Shown: positions 52,214 through 61,459, counted from the stretch's first letter. The stretch: 64,000 nucleotides of DNA from Nonomuraea pusilla (GCF_900109355.1 NZ_FOBF01000004.1:1-64000), one strand, 5' to 3'. The notes: a model not told the origin generated them from the sequence alone. Numbers and translations: made by a program.

Positions 52214-54277
52214 ATGCGTGCGTTCCCCCGGGTGCTGTTCGACGAGGCCCACAGCGAGTCATGGACCATCAGGCGCGACGTCGCCGAGACCATCAACCCC
52301 GCGCATCCCGACGACAACAGCTACGTCCGCGCGGCCGAGCTGCTGCGCCACCTCGGGCACACGGTCACGGCCCACACCGACGGCCCGCTCACCCCTGAGG
52401 CGCTGGCCGGACAGGACGTCCTGGTGATCGCGCACCCCTCCGGCGAGCGGTGGGAGCGCACCACCGGCCTGGGCAGCCCGGTGTTCTCCGACGCCGAGCT
52501 CGCCACGGTGCGCGCGTTCGTCGCCGAAGGCGGCGGCCTCGTCGTCCTCGCCGAGGAGGAGCAGGACAAGTACGGCAACAACCTGGCCGAGCTGCTCGCC
52601 GGGTTCGGCGTGGGCGTCGAGCACACCACCGTGCGCGACCCGCGCCACGCCCACCGCGGCGTCGCCACCTGGGTGCTCGGCGAGCGCGCCACCGACGACG
52701 GCCTGCTCGCCGGCGTGCGCAGCGCCTGCTTCTACCGTTCCGGCGTGCTGAAGGCCCCCGACGGCGCGACCGTGCTCTTCTCCACCTCCGCCGACGCCGA
52801 CCCGGCCGGCGCCCCGCTCGCCGTCGCCCTGCGGCACGGCAACGGCAGGGTCGTCGCGTTCGCCGACTCCGACCTGTTCGGCGACGACTCCATCGAGGAC
52901 CACGACCACCGCAGGCTCTGGGGCAACGTCGTCACCTGGGCCGCCCGCGTCCCCGAGGGCGACGGGCGCGCGGAGCCGCGCGACCAGGTCAAGGCCGGGC
53001 TGTTCGCCACGCTGAAGGAGGCCGTGGAGGCGCTGCGGCCGCTCCAGGTCAAGGACGGCTCCGTCCCCGAGGACAAGGAGCGCGGCAAGGAACTGGTCGC
53101 CGCCGTCCGCGAGCGGCTGGCCGCGATCGCCCCGCACTTCCCCCACGACGCCGAGTACCTGAGCGCCGTGGACGCCGACCTCGCCCGCTGGGCCGACCAG
53201 GACCTCGGCGTGCCCGACTTCCTCGACTCGCTCGACCGCTTCCACCCCGACACCCAGCGGGTGGACGGCCTGGAGCACGTCGTCGTCTTCCCCATGTACA
53301 CCCAGAACGGCAACCTCGACCGCAACCTGGAGGCCGTCTGGCTGCGCACGATCTGGCCCGGCTGGCTGGCCGCGCTGGAGTCGTCCCGCTACGACAACCC
53401 GATGTTCGTGCCGATCGCGTTCGAGGACTTCACCGCCGGCTACGACACCCACTCGGCCGTGCTGTTCCCCGAGACCGTCGCCGTGCGGCAGACGCCGTCG
53501 CGCTTCACCTGGGGCGGCATCTTCGCCGACCGCGAGTCGGCCCGCTTCCGCCGGGTCTCCGGCGCGGCCACCGAGACGCTCAAGCTGGAGCTGCCGCCGG
53601 ACGCCGCCAGGCTGCTCGCCTCGCAGGCGCTCGCCCAGGACACCTTCGTGCTGTGGGACCTCATCCACGACCGCACCCACAGCCACGGCGACCTGCCGTT
53701 CGACCCGTTCATGATCAAGCAGCGGATGCCGTACTGGCTGTACTCGCTGGAGGAGCTGCGCTGCGACCTGACCGCGTTCGGCGAGGCGGTCGAGCTGGAG
53801 CGGCAGGGCGTGCCGCACGCCCGCTACGTCCAGTACGCCATCCTGTTCGACCGGCTGTTCCGCTTCCCGATCACCGGTGAGCGGGTGCGCAACTACGACG
53901 GGCTCGGCGGCCAGCTGCTGTTCGCCTACCTGCACCGCAACGACATCGTCCGCTGGACCGACAACCGGCTCAGCGTCGACTGGGACCGGGTCGCCGACGG
54001 CGTCGCCGACCTGCGCGGCGAGGTGGAGAAGCTCTACCGCGACAGCATCGACCGCTCCAAGCTGGCGCACTGGCTGGCGGCGTACGAGCTGGTGAGCGCG
54101 TACGTACCGCCGAGCCCCGCCTCGGTGTGGGCGAAGGGCGCGCAGGCGCTGCCCGAGGAGCAGAAGGCCAAGGTGGACGCGGTGCTGCCGGACGAGTTCC
54201 CCCTGAGCATGTTCTACGAGGCGCTGCGCCGTAAGCTGGCCGAAGTGGTCGAGTCGACGAGGGGTATCCGAGCATGA
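52214..54277 (+). CDS. DUF6421 family protein, 687 aa
   Basis: The first 240 residues look like a glutamine-amidotransferase/IFT52-type fold: ELLRHLGHTVTAHTDGPLTP, DVLVIAHPSGERWERTTG, FVAEGGGLVVLAEEEQ, NGRVVAFADSDLFGDDS. The rest is the DUF6421 region: VVVFPMYTQNGNLDRNLEAV, PMFVPIAFEDFTAGYDTHSA, DLIHDRTHSHGDLPFDPFMI. HDRTHSHGD could bind a metal. Function unknown. Its stop overlaps the SDR start (ATGA at 54,274-54,277), which suggests a shared pathway with the next two genes. Confidence 0.8.
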   Translation: MRAFPRVLFDEAHSESWTIRRDVAETINPAHPDDNSYVRAAELLRHLGHTVTAHTDGPLTPEALAGQDVLVIAHPSGERWERTTGLGSPVFSDAELATVRAFVAEGGGLVVLAEEEQDKYGNNLAELLAGFGVGVEHTTVRDPRHAHRGVATWVLGERATDDGLLAGVRSACFYRSGVLKAPDGATVLFSTSADADPAGAPLAVALRHGNGRVVAFADSDLFGDDSIEDHDHRRLWGNVVTWAARVPEGDGRAEPRDQVKAGLFATLKEAVEALRPLQVKDGSVPEDKERGKELVAAVRERLAAIAPHFPHDAEYLSAVDADLARWADQDLGVPDFLDSLDRFHPDTQRVDGLEHVVVFPMYTQNGNLDRNLEAVWLRTIWPGWLAALESSRYDNPMFVPIAFEDFTAGYDTHSAVLFPETVAVRQTPSRFTWGGIFADRESARFRRVSGAATETLKLELPPDAARLLASQALAQDTFVLWDLIHDRTHSHGDLPFDPFMIKQRMPYWLYSLEELRCDLTAFGEAVELERQGVPHARYVQYAILFDRLFRFPITGERVRNYDGLGGQLLFAYLHRNDIVRWTDNRLSVDWDRVADGVADLRGEVEKLYRDSIDRSKLAHWLAAYELVSAYVPPSPASVWAKGAQALPEEQKAKVDAVLPDEFPLSMFYEALRRKLAEVVESTRGIRA

Positions 54278-54903
54278 TCATCGTGGTGACGGGCGCCGGC
54301 GGGCCCACCGGCCAGGCCGTGTCCGAGTACTTCACCAAGCACGGCCACACGGTCATCGGGGTGGACAAGTCCGACGTCGACCTGCTCGACCGGGCCGCCG
54401 TGCAGGAGTTCGCCGACCGGGTCGGCCGCGAGCACGGCAAGGTCGACGGCGTCGTCCACCTGGTCGGCGGCTGGCGCGGGTCGCGCACGTTCGCCGAGAC
54501 CAGCCTCGACGACTGGGCCGTCCTGCACGACCTGCTGATCCGCACGCTCCAGCACGTCTCGCTGGCCTTCGAGCCGCTGCTGCGCGAGAGCGACAACGGC
54601 CGCTTCGTGATCGTCTCCGCCAAGGCGGCGGAGCGTCCCGGCGCCGGCGGCGCCGTCTACAGCGCGGCCAAGGCGGCGGCCGAGGCGTGGACGCTCTCGC
54701 TGGCCGACGCCCTCAAGGGCACGGGCAGCGCGGCCGTGGTCCTCGTCGTCAAGGCCCTCGTCAACGACGCCATGCGGGCGGAGAAGCCCGAGGCGGCCTT
54801 CCCGGGCTTCACCGACGTGCGCGACCTCGCCGAAGCCATCGGCGGGCTCTACGACCGGCCCGCAGCGGAGATCAACGGCACCCGATTGGACCTCACCACG
54901 TGA
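54274..54903 (+). CDS. Short-chain dehydrogenase/reductase, 209 aa
   Basis: Rossmann fold: MIIVVTGAGGPTGQAVSEYF, with cofactor loop TGAGGPTGQ. VDGVVHLVGGWRG replaces the usual NNAG. VIVSAKAAERPGAGGAVYSA holds Ser and YxxxK (YSAAK), so the catalytic set is present. It reduces or oxidises a small substrate, unidentified. Overlaps the genes on both sides by 4 bp (DUF6421 stop; aldolase GTG at 54,900). Confidence 0.87.
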   Translation: MIIVVTGAGGPTGQAVSEYFTKHGHTVIGVDKSDVDLLDRAAVQEFADRVGREHGKVDGVVHLVGGWRGSRTFAETSLDDWAVLHDLLIRTLQHVSLAFEPLLRESDNGRFVIVSAKAAERPGAGGAVYSAAKAAAEAWTLSLADALKGTGSAAVVLVVKALVNDAMRAEKPEAAFPGFTDVRDLAEAIGGLYDRPAAEINGTRLDLTT

Positions 54904-55946
54904 CACCCAGGCACGACCCCCTCCTCAAGTCGTTCGCCAGCGACAACTACGCCGGAGTCCACCCGGAGATCCTGGAGGCGATCGCCGCGGCCAACGGCGG
55001 CCACCAGATCGCCTACGGCGACGACGTCTACACCGCCGAGCTGCGCGAGGTCTTCGCCCGCCACTTCGGCGAGGGGGCGCAGGCGTACCCGGTGTTCAAC
55101 GGCACCGCCGCCAACGTCGTCTCGCTGCGCGCGATGACCGCGCAGTGGGAGGCGGTCGTCTGCGCGGAGACCGCCCACATCAACACCGACGAGGGCGGCG
55201 CGCCCGAGGTGGTGGGCGGCATCAAGCTGCTCACCGTCCCCACGCCCGACGGCAAGCTCACGCCCGAGCTGATCGACCGGCAGGCATGGGGGTTCGGCGA
55301 CGTGCACCGGGCCCAGCCGAAGGTGGTGTCCATCTCGAACACCACCGAGCTGGGCACCGTCTACACGCCCGGCGAGATCGCCGCGATCTGCGCGCACGCG
55401 CACGACCTCGGCCTGCTCGTCCACCTCGACGGCTCGCGCCTGACGAACGCCGCCGCCGCGCTGGACGTCCCCATGCGGGCGCTGACCACCGACGCCGGCG
55501 TGGACGTCGTCTCGTTCGGCGGCACCAAGATCGGCATGCTGTACGGCGAGGCGGTCGTCGTGCTCAACCCCGAGGCCGCTCAGGGCGTCGACTACATCCG
55601 CAAGACGTTCATGCAGCTGTCGTCGAAGATGCGGTTCGTGTCGGCGCAGTTCGTGGCCCTGCTCTCGGGCGACCTGTGGCTGCGCAACGCGCGCAACGCC
55701 AACGCCATGGGGCGGCGGCTGGCCGAGGCGGTGGGCGGCCTGCCCGGCGTCGAGCTGACCAGGCCGGTCGAGGCCAACGCCGTCTTCGCCGTCCTGCCCG
55801 CCGACGCCGCCGACCGGCTGCGCAAGCGCTTCCGCTTCTACACCTGGAACGAGGCGACGGGCGAGGTGCGCTGGATGTGCGCGTACGACACGACCGAGGC
55901 CGACGTCGACGCGTTCGCGGCGGCCGTGGCGGAGGAGACCGCCTGA
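54900..55946 (+). CDS. Low-specificity L-threonine aldolase-like PLP enzyme, 348 aa
   Basis: Fold type I beta-eliminating lyase/threonine aldolase: SFASDNYAGVHPEILEAIAA, YGDDVYTAELREVFARHFGE, PVFNGTAANVVSLRAM, ETAHINTDEGGAPEVVGGIK, LVHLDGSRLTNAAAAL (Asp to the cofactor) and VVSFGGTKIGMLYGEAVV (PLP Lys). Threonine aldolase cleaves L-threonine to glycine and acetaldehyde. Third gene of the DUF6421 operon; a perfect 12-bp hairpin follows the stop. Confidence 0.88.
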   Translation: MTPRHDPLLKSFASDNYAGVHPEILEAIAAANGGHQIAYGDDVYTAELREVFARHFGEGAQAYPVFNGTAANVVSLRAMTAQWEAVVCAETAHINTDEGGAPEVVGGIKLLTVPTPDGKLTPELIDRQAWGFGDVHRAQPKVVSISNTTELGTVYTPGEIAAICAHAHDLGLLVHLDGSRLTNAAAALDVPMRALTTDAGVDVVSFGGTKIGMLYGEAVVVLNPEAAQGVDYIRKTFMQLSSKMRFVSAQFVALLSGDLWLRNARNANAMGRRLAEAVGGLPGVELTRPVEANAVFAVLPADAADRLRKRFRFYTWNEATGEVRWMCAYDTTEADVDAFAAAVAEETA

Positions 55947-55954
55947 GCCCGGCC

Positions 55955-55984
55955 CCCTGCGGGGCCCTCAGCGGCCCCGCAGGG
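55955..55984. terminator. Bidirectional 12-bp hairpin between convergent genes
   Basis: CCCTGCGGGGCC (55,955-55,966) pairs perfectly with GGCCCCGCAGGG (55,973-55,984) around CTCAGC. The loop contains the stop codon of the minus-strand oxidoreductase, so the stem spans the last codons of that gene and ends both convergent transcripts. Confidence 0.85.
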
Positions 55985-57476
55985 CGAGCCTGGCCGCCTG
56001 CCAGCCGCCCATGCCGTGCGTGCCGCCGCCCGGCGGCGTCGAGGACGAGCACAGGAACACGCCCGGCAGGGGCGTGCGCCACGGGGCGGGCGACCACACC
56101 GGCCGCCTGAGGAACTGCACCAGGCTGGCCAGCCCGCCGCCGATGTCGCCGCCGACCAGGTTCGGGTTGCCCGCCTCCAGGTCGGCGGGGCCCGACGCGT
56201 GCCTGGCCAGCACCCGGTCGCGGAAGCCGGGCGCGAACCGCTCGATCTGCGACTCGATCCGCCCCGTCATGTCCACGGCCGAGCCGTTCGGGACGTGGCA
56301 GTAGGCGTACAGGGTGTGGCCGCCCCTGGTCGGGTCGGCCGCGTACGGCTGCACGAGCAGCACGAACGGGCGTGGCGAGTGGCGGCCCGCGGCCATCTCC
56401 GCCTCGCTGAGCGCGATCTCCTCCAGCGTGCCGCCGAGGTGCACGGTGCCCGCCCCCGCCACCGCCGGGTCGCGCCACGGCACGGGGCCGTCGAGCGCCC
56501 AGTCGAGCTTGAACACGCCGGGGCCGTACCGGTGGCGTCGCAGCGCCCTGCGGTAGCGCGGCGGCAGGTCCGCCATGGCGAGGAACTGCCGGGGCGTCAC
56601 GTCGAGCACGATCGTCTCGGCGGAGAGCTCGTCGAGGCGGCGCACCGGGTGGCCGCTGACGGCCTCGCCGCCCAGCTCGCGCAGCGCGGCCACGAGGGCG
56701 TCGGCGAGCACCTGCGACCCGCCGCGGACGAGCGGCCAGCCCACCAGGTGGGCGAGCCCGGCGAGCATCAGGCCGTAGCCGGTGGTGAGGGGTGCGCGCA
56801 GGTCGAGCACCGAGTGCGCGGCCATGCCCGCGAACACCGCCCGCCCCTCGACCGTGCGGAACGCCCGCCGGGCGAACGTCGTGGCGGGCAGCAGGCCGGC
56901 CGCGCCGAACGCGGCCGCGGCGGCGAACGTGCCGAGCGGCGCCCGCCACGGGCCGAGCGGCTTCAGCACGAGGTCCATCAGGGGGAACCCGGCCCGCGCG
57001 ACCGCGCCGGCGGCGGCCCGCCAGGCGGCGCCGTCGCGGCCCAGCCCCTCGCCGGTGCGCACGGCGTTGCGGTGGACGAGCACGGCCGGCCGGCCGTCGA
57101 GCGGATGGGCCGCCGCGACGGGCGGATGCGCGAACTCCACCCCGCGCAACGGCGCGAACCCGCCAGCCGCCGCGCCGCCCCCGGGGGAGGAGGGGGCGCC
57201 GGTGGCGGCGGAGACGCCGAGGTCGTGGAAGGCGGGGGCGCCGGTGGCGGCGGAGACGCCGAGGTCGTGGAAGGCGGGGGAGGCCAGGGCCATCGCCATC
57301 ACCGTCGCCCCGAGGTCGTGGACGTGGCCCGGCAGGGTCAGCGGGCCCGAGCGCAGGCCGCCGCCGAACCGCTCCGCCCCCTCCAGCAGCAGCACCCTGC
57401 GCCCGGCGCGGGCCAGCAGGAGAGCGGCGACGAGGCCGTTCGGCCCCGACCCCACGACGACGGCGTCGGCGCTCAC
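55968..57476 (-). CDS. FAD-dependent oxidoreductase, phytoene-desaturase/CrtI-like, 502 aa
   Basis: N-terminal FAD fold ADAVVVGSGPNGLVAALLLA and LLLEGAERFGGGLRSGPLTL. The substrate region has AHSVLDLRAPLTTGYGLMLA, and the C-terminal FAD motif is FLCSSSTPPGGGTHGMGGWQ. Related enzymes desaturate carotenoids or act on retinoid-like substrates; no carotenoid genes are linked. An in-frame 14-residue duplication lies near residues 68-95. The C-terminal codons form part of the shared terminator. Confidence 0.87.
   Translation of the reverse strand: MSADAVVVGSGPNGLVAALLLARAGRRVLLLEGAERFGGGLRSGPLTLPGHVHDLGATVMAMALASPAFHDLGVSAATGAPAFHDLGVSAATGAPSSPGGGAAAGGFAPLRGVEFAHPPVAAAHPLDGRPAVLVHRNAVRTGEGLGRDGAAWRAAAGAVARAGFPLMDLVLKPLGPWRAPLGTFAAAAAFGAAGLLPATTFARRAFRTVEGRAVFAGMAAHSVLDLRAPLTTGYGLMLAGLAHLVGWPLVRGGSQVLADALVAALRELGGEAVSGHPVRRLDELSAETIVLDVTPRQFLAMADLPPRYRRALRRHRYGPGVFKLDWALDGPVPWRDPAVAGAGTVHLGGTLEEIALSEAEMAAGRHSPRPFVLLVQPYAADPTRGGHTLYAYCHVPNGSAVDMTGRIESQIERFAPGFRDRVLARHASGPADLEAGNPNLVGGDIGGGLASLVQFLRRPVWSPAPWRTPLPGVFLCSSSTPPGGGTHGMGGWQAARLALRGR
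57192..57275 (-). repeat. 42-bp perfect tandem duplication inside the oxidoreductase gene
   Basis: Units 57,192-57,233 and 57,234-57,275 are identical, giving APAFHDLGVSAATG twice in the protein. Because 42 is divisible by three the frame is kept. It sits in a loop between the FAD-binding fold and the substrate domain. Confidence 0.9.
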
Positions 57477-57483
57477 GTCAGCC

Positions 57484-57556
57484 GCTCATCTCCGTGCCTC
57501 ATCTCCGTGCCTCGACTTCGCGGCTCATCTCCGTGCCTCATCTTCGTGGCTCATGG
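57484..57556. repeat. Tandem array of a 13-15-bp CTCATCTCCGTGC-like unit
   Basis: Five near-identical copies (CTCATCTCCGTGC, CTCATCTCCGTGC, CTCGACTTCGCGG, CTCATCTCCGTGC, CTCATCTTCGTGG) fill the gap between the oxidoreductase start and the DUF305 stop. Related CTCATCT sequence continues to the next gene. Units abut without unique spacers, so this is not CRISPR. Confidence 0.8.
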
Positions 57557-57563
57557 AGGGCGC

Positions 57564-58199
57564 TCACTTGAGTATCGACGGGAGGGGCTCGGCGCCGCGC
57601 TTGCGCAGCAGGTCGGTCATCAGCTTGATCTCCCCGCTCTGCCCCTGGATGATCTTCTGCGCCATGCGCACCACCTCGTCCCGCTTGGACAGCTTGAGCA
57701 CGCCCTCGGCCATCTCCACGCCACCCTCATGGTGACGGATCATGAGCTGGAGGAACAGCACCTCGGCCTCGGCGCCCTTCAGCTCCTTGAGCCTGGCGAG
57801 CTCCTGCGGCGACGCCATCCCGGGCATCGTGCCGGCGCCGGTGGCCGCCTGGGCGGAGCCGCCGTGCGGGTGGCCGCTCATCCAGGCCATCGGCGGCTGG
57901 TCGCCCGCCTGGGTGAGCCCCCACTGCTCCAGCCAGCCGAGGAACATGCCGCGCTGGTTGGACTGCGTGTTGATGATGTCGAAGGCCAGGTTCCTGATCT
58001 CCCTGGCCTGGCTCTCGTCCCTGATGACGAACGACATGTCGACGGCCTGCGCGTGGTGCGTGGCCATGTCGCGGGCGAACCCGGCCTCCGGGGAGGTGTC
58101 GCCGGGGGTGCCGTCGCGGGCGAGCAGCAGGAACGCCGCGGCGGCGAGCACGAGCACGGCGCAGGCGGCCAGAAGGGTCTTCTTGGCGGGCTTATCCAT
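57564..58199 (-). CDS. DUF305 exported protein, 211 aa
   Basis: Signal anchor TLLAACAVLVLAAAAFLLLA, then the ferritin-like DUF305 domain: FARDMATHHAQAVDMSFVIR and QLMIRHHEGGVEMAEGVLKL, with paired HH motifs and Met-rich stretches (GHPHGG, GTMPGMAS) that suggest copper or other metal binding. Divergent from the DUF3105 gene, a pairing often seen in actinobacteria. ATG at 58,199. Confidence 0.9.
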   Translation of the reverse strand: MDKPAKKTLLAACAVLVLAAAAFLLLARDGTPGDTSPEAGFARDMATHHAQAVDMSFVIRDESQAREIRNLAFDIINTQSNQRGMFLGWLEQWGLTQAGDQPPMAWMSGHPHGGSAQAATGAGTMPGMASPQELARLKELKGAEAEVLFLQLMIRHHEGGVEMAEGVLKLSKRDEVVRMAQKIIQGQSGEIKLMTDLLRKRGAEPLPSILK

Positions 58200-58341
58200 G
58201 GCCCGTCCAGCGTACCGAGCACGCGCATAAGGCGGCGATGAGCCGCTTGCCCCGCTCTTATTCTCTGCATACGCCTGGAAGGCATAGGGTGACCCGAAGT
58301 TGCACGGCGATGCCCGAGGTTGGCACACCGATGGAGGAACG

Positions 58342-59049
58342 ATGACGAGGGAGAAGGCGCAGGCGCGACGCGAGCATCTGCAGAAGATGCGGGCGGAGCA
58401 GAGGCGGAAGGAACGCCGCGCCGCGTTGCTCATGTGGGGAGCCGGTGGCTTCGTCATCGTCCTGCTCGTCGGCCTGGTCGGCTTCTACCTGGTCAAACAG
58501 GCCAAGGAGACCTCGCTCGACGCCGTCGCGAGCTTCAAGTACGAGGGCGGGCAGCACGTCTGGAAGACGGTGTCGTACAAGGAGACGCCCCCGGCGGGCG
58601 GCGAGCACAACAACTACTGGCAGCAGTGCGCCGTCTACGACAAGCCGATCCACAGCGAGCACGCCGTGCACTCGCTGGAGCACGGCGCCATCTGGATCAC
58701 CTACCGGCCCGACCTGCCCAAGGCCAAGGTCGACGCGCTGAAGAAGGTCGCGACCTCCACGGGGCAGCAGGACTACATGCTGGTCAGCCCGTTCCCGAAC
58801 CTGGCGTCGCCGATCGTGGTGTCGTCGTGGAACCACCAGCTCAAGCTGGACGACCCTGAGGACCCGAAGCTCGGCGCGTTCATCAAGAAGTACCAGAACG
58901 GCCCCGACACCCCTGAGCCGGGCTCGACGTGCGGCGGGGAGTACGCCATCACCACGACGGCCGACCAGGCGGCGCTGCCGCCGGAGCCGAAGGCCGACCA
59001 GCAGACGCCGATGGAGACCATCTCCCCGTCGCCCACCCAGAGCAAGTAG
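58342..59049 (+). CDS. DUF3105 membrane-anchored protein, 235 aa
   Basis: Charged N-terminus, one membrane helix (AGGFVIVLLVGLVGFYLV), then the DUF3105 domain outside: TPPAGGEHNNYWQQCAVYDK, HAVHSLEHGAIWITYRPDL, VSPFPNLASPIVVSSWNHQL. The conserved H, C and EHG motifs suggest metal binding. Strong GGAGGAACG site before ATG 58,342. Divergent from DUF305 with 142 bp between, so the two are probably co-regulated. Confidence 0.9.
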   Translation: MTREKAQARREHLQKMRAEQRRKERRAALLMWGAGGFVIVLLVGLVGFYLVKQAKETSLDAVASFKYEGGQHVWKTVSYKETPPAGGEHNNYWQQCAVYDKPIHSEHAVHSLEHGAIWITYRPDLPKAKVDALKKVATSTGQQDYMLVSPFPNLASPIVVSSWNHQLKLDDPEDPKLGAFIKKYQNGPDTPEPGSTCGGEYAITTTADQAALPPEPKADQQTPMETISPSPTQSK

Positions 59050-59191
59050 GAGCAGACGCGGGGCCCGGCTCCCCCTCCCTTGGCGCCGGACCCCCGCCCG
59101 CTTCGCGCTCTGCGGCGAATGGTCACACAGAGTAACGCATGATCTCCCGGGCTCGCCCGCGTTCGGCGGTTTCCGCGGGCGCGGGGCCGGT

Positions 59192-60307
59192 CTAGCCGAG
59201 CACCTCGTCCAGCGGGGTCCACTCCAGGCCGTGCGCCTCGGCGACCGGCTGGCTCACCAGGCGGCCCTCGTGCGTGTTCAGGCCGAGCGCGAGCGCGCGG
59301 TCCTGCCGCATCGCGGCCGCCCACCCCTGGTGGGCGATGGCCAGCGCGTACGGCAGCGTCACGTTCGTCAGCGCGAACGTCGAGGTGTGCGGCACGGCGC
59401 CCGGCATGTTGGCCACGCAGTAGAAGATCGAGTCGTGCACCCGGTACGTCGGCTCGTCGTGCGTGGTCGGCCGGGAGCCCTCGAAGCAGCCGCCCTGGTC
59501 GATCGCGATGTCGACGAGCACCGAGTTCGGCTTCATCCTGCTGACCAGGTCGTCGGTGACGAGCTTGGGCGCCTTGGCGCCGGGCACGAGCACCGCGCCG
59601 ATGACCAGGTCGGCCTCCAGCACGGCCTTCTCGATCTCCAGCGTGTTCGAGGCGACGGTCTGGCAGTGCCCCTGGTAGATGAGGTCGGCCTGCCGCAGCT
59701 TGTCGATGTTCCTGTCGAGCAGCACCACCTCGGCCTGCATGCCGAGCGCGATGGCGGCGGCGTTCATGCCGGACACTCCCGCGCCGATCACCACCACGTT
59801 CGCCGCCCGCACGCCGGACACGCCGCCCATCAGCACGCCCCTGCCGCCCTCCGAGCGCATCAGGTGGTACGCGCCGACCTGCGGGGCGAGCCGCCCGGCC
59901 ACCTCGGACATCGGCGCGAGCAGCGGCAGCGCCCCGTCGGGCGTCTGCACGGTCTCGTACGCCACCGCGGTGGTGCCCGAGTCGAGCAGCGCCTGGGTGC
60001 AGGACGGGGAGGCGGCCAGGTGCAGGTACGTGAAGAGCACCTGCTCCTTGCGCATCCGGTGGTACTCCTCGGGCTCCGGCTCCTTCACCTTCATGATCAG
60101 GTCGGAGTCGGCCCAGACGGTGTCCGGGTCGGGGACGATGACCGCTCCCGCGGCCTCGTACTGCTCGTCGGGTATCGCGGAGCCGATGCCGGCCTCGCGC
60201 TCGACGAGGACCTGGTGCCCGTGCCTGACCAGTTCGTGGACGCCCGCCGGGGTGAGCGCCACCCGGTACTCGTTGTTCTTGACCTCGCGGGGAACGCCGA
60301 CCTTCAT
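59192..60307 (-). CDS. ald: Alanine dehydrogenase, 371 aa
   Basis: Converts L-alanine to pyruvate and ammonia with NAD. Family motifs: [20 protein letters not shown] (substrate Arg), [15 protein letters not shown] (catalytic Lys), [18 protein letters not shown] (catalytic His), [20 protein letters not shown] (NAD fold) and [20 protein letters not shown]. Length is exactly that of the family. Start ATG 60,307 has GGGAG at the right distance; ATG 60,313 is less likely. An inverted repeat 42 bp upstream may be its operator. Confidence 0.95.
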   Translation of the reverse strand: MKVGVPREVKNNEYRVALTPAGVHELVRHGHQVLVEREAGIGSAIPDEQYEAAGAVIVPDPDTVWADSDLIMKVKEPEPEEYHRMRKEQVLFTYLHLAASPSCTQALLDSGTTAVAYETVQTPDGALPLLAPMSEVAGRLAPQVGAYHLMRSEGGRGVLMGGVSGVRAANVVVIGAGVSGMNAAAIALGMQAEVVLLDRNIDKLRQADLIYQGHCQTVASNTLEIEKAVLEADLVIGAVLVPGAKAPKLVTDDLVSRMKPNSVLVDIAIDQGGCFEGSRPTTHDEPTYRVHDSIFYCVANMPGAVPHTSTFALTNVTLPYALAIAHQGWAAAMRQDRALALGLNTHEGRLVSQPVAEAHGLEWTPLDEVLG

Positions 60308-60348
60308 GGTCATCTCCCGTTCGCGTGGGATCTCTCGACATTTGTCGC

Positions 60349-60380
60349 TTTTCACCATTGTTCCTCGCAAGTGGTGAAAA
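60349..60380. promoter_or_regulatory. Inverted repeat upstream of ald, possible AldR/Lrp-type operator
   Basis: TTTTCACCA (60,349-60,357) and TGGTGAAAA (60,372-60,380) form perfect 9-bp arms with a 14-bp spacer. A/T-rich arms stand out in this DNA. ald genes of actinobacteria are commonly controlled by Lrp/AsnC-type AldR, but the regulator is not encoded here. Confidence 0.55.
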
Positions 60381-60465
60381 ATGCGGTGGTCGGCTGATTA
60401 CCTGGGCGGGGCGCGTCCTCGATAGGCTCACCCGCAGCCCGAACGTCAGGATGAGGTCGCCATCG

Positions 60466-61440
60466 ATGGACAAGCCGGAACAGCCGCCGCCCGCGGCACC
60501 GGGGGAGCCGAAGGCCAGCCGACTCACCACCATCGTGCTGATCGTCGCGCTCGTCCTCGTCGTCCTGGTCGCCGGAGTGCTCGCCACCGTCGCCGTGCTG
60601 ATGACGAAGAGCCCCGACGTGCCGCTCCTCGGCGGCGCGCCTCCGCAGCGGCTGGCGACGCCCATCCACTTCGCGCCGGTCCGCGAGACCAAGCCCGCGC
60701 CGTGCCCCGGCGAGCAGGCCGTGCTCGACGAGGCGCAGACCACCTGCTACCTCCTGGAGGACGGCGTCACCGTCCTCGCGGTGCAGCGCATCCAGTCCGT
60801 ACGGGAGAAGAACGGCCAGTACTCCGTCCGCATCGCCGTCGCCGCCGGGTTCAAGGAGAAGCTGGTGCAGCTCATCGACGAGCAGGTGGCCGAGCAGCGG
60901 CAGGTCGCCGTCGTCCTCGCGCCCGAACAGCCCGACGCGCCGAAGACCGTCGTGGCCGCGCCGATCGTCACCCAGGGCATGGACGGCGACAGCCTCAGCA
61001 TCACCGGCTTCTCCCAGGCCGACGCCGAGGAGCTGGCGGCGGTCCTCCTGGGGAGCAGCGCCTCGCCGCCCGCCTCGCCCGCCGCCTCACCCGCCGCGTC
61101 GCCGCCCGCGTCCCAGCCCGGCACCGACCCGGGAGCCACCAACCCTGGCACGACGAACCCGGGCACGACGAACCCTGGCACCACCGGCTCGACGAACTCA
61201 GGCACCACCGGCACCACCGGCACCGGTGGCACCGGTGGCACCGGCGACCCGGGCGGCGGCCCCCCGAGGACGAACCCCGCCTCCGGCGGCAGACGCACCC
61301 CCGACCCCCGCCTGGGCTCCTGCAAGGAGGCCGTCGCCCAGGGCTACGGCCCCTACAGCAAGGGCCTCCACGAGGAGTACTCCTGGTACACCGACGTCGA
61401 CGGCAACGGCGTCGCCTGCAACAGCGCCGACCTGCGCTGA
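60466..61440 (+). CDS. Membrane-anchored Excalibur-domain protein, 324 aa
   Basis: One membrane helix near residues 20-46 (LTTIVLIVALVLVVLVAGVL), an extracellular SecDF-P1-like region (TTCYLLEDGVTVLAVQRI, VRIAVAAGFKEKLVQLIDEQ), a long Pro/Ser/Ala/Thr/Gly repeat linker (NPGTTNPGTTNPGTTG) and a C-terminal Excalibur motif, DVDGNGVACNSADLR, with a calcium-binding-like DxDxNG loop. This is a cell-surface protein; function unknown. Divergent from ald across the inverted repeat. Confidence 0.85.
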   Translation: MDKPEQPPPAAPGEPKASRLTTIVLIVALVLVVLVAGVLATVAVLMTKSPDVPLLGGAPPQRLATPIHFAPVRETKPAPCPGEQAVLDEAQTTCYLLEDGVTVLAVQRIQSVREKNGQYSVRIAVAAGFKEKLVQLIDEQVAEQRQVAVVLAPEQPDAPKTVVAAPIVTQGMDGDSLSITGFSQADAEELAAVLLGSSASPPASPAASPAASPPASQPGTDPGATNPGTTNPGTTNPGTTGSTNSGTTGTTGTGGTGGTGDPGGGPPRTNPASGGRRTPDPRLGSCKEAVAQGYGPYSKGLHEEYSWYTDVDGNGVACNSADLR

Positions 61441-61459
61441 CACCGGGCAGCCAGGGCCT

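Noticed and set aside
57484..57556. Possible CRISPR array
   Set aside because: Units are 13-15 bp and directly adjacent, with no spacers and no cas genes nearby.
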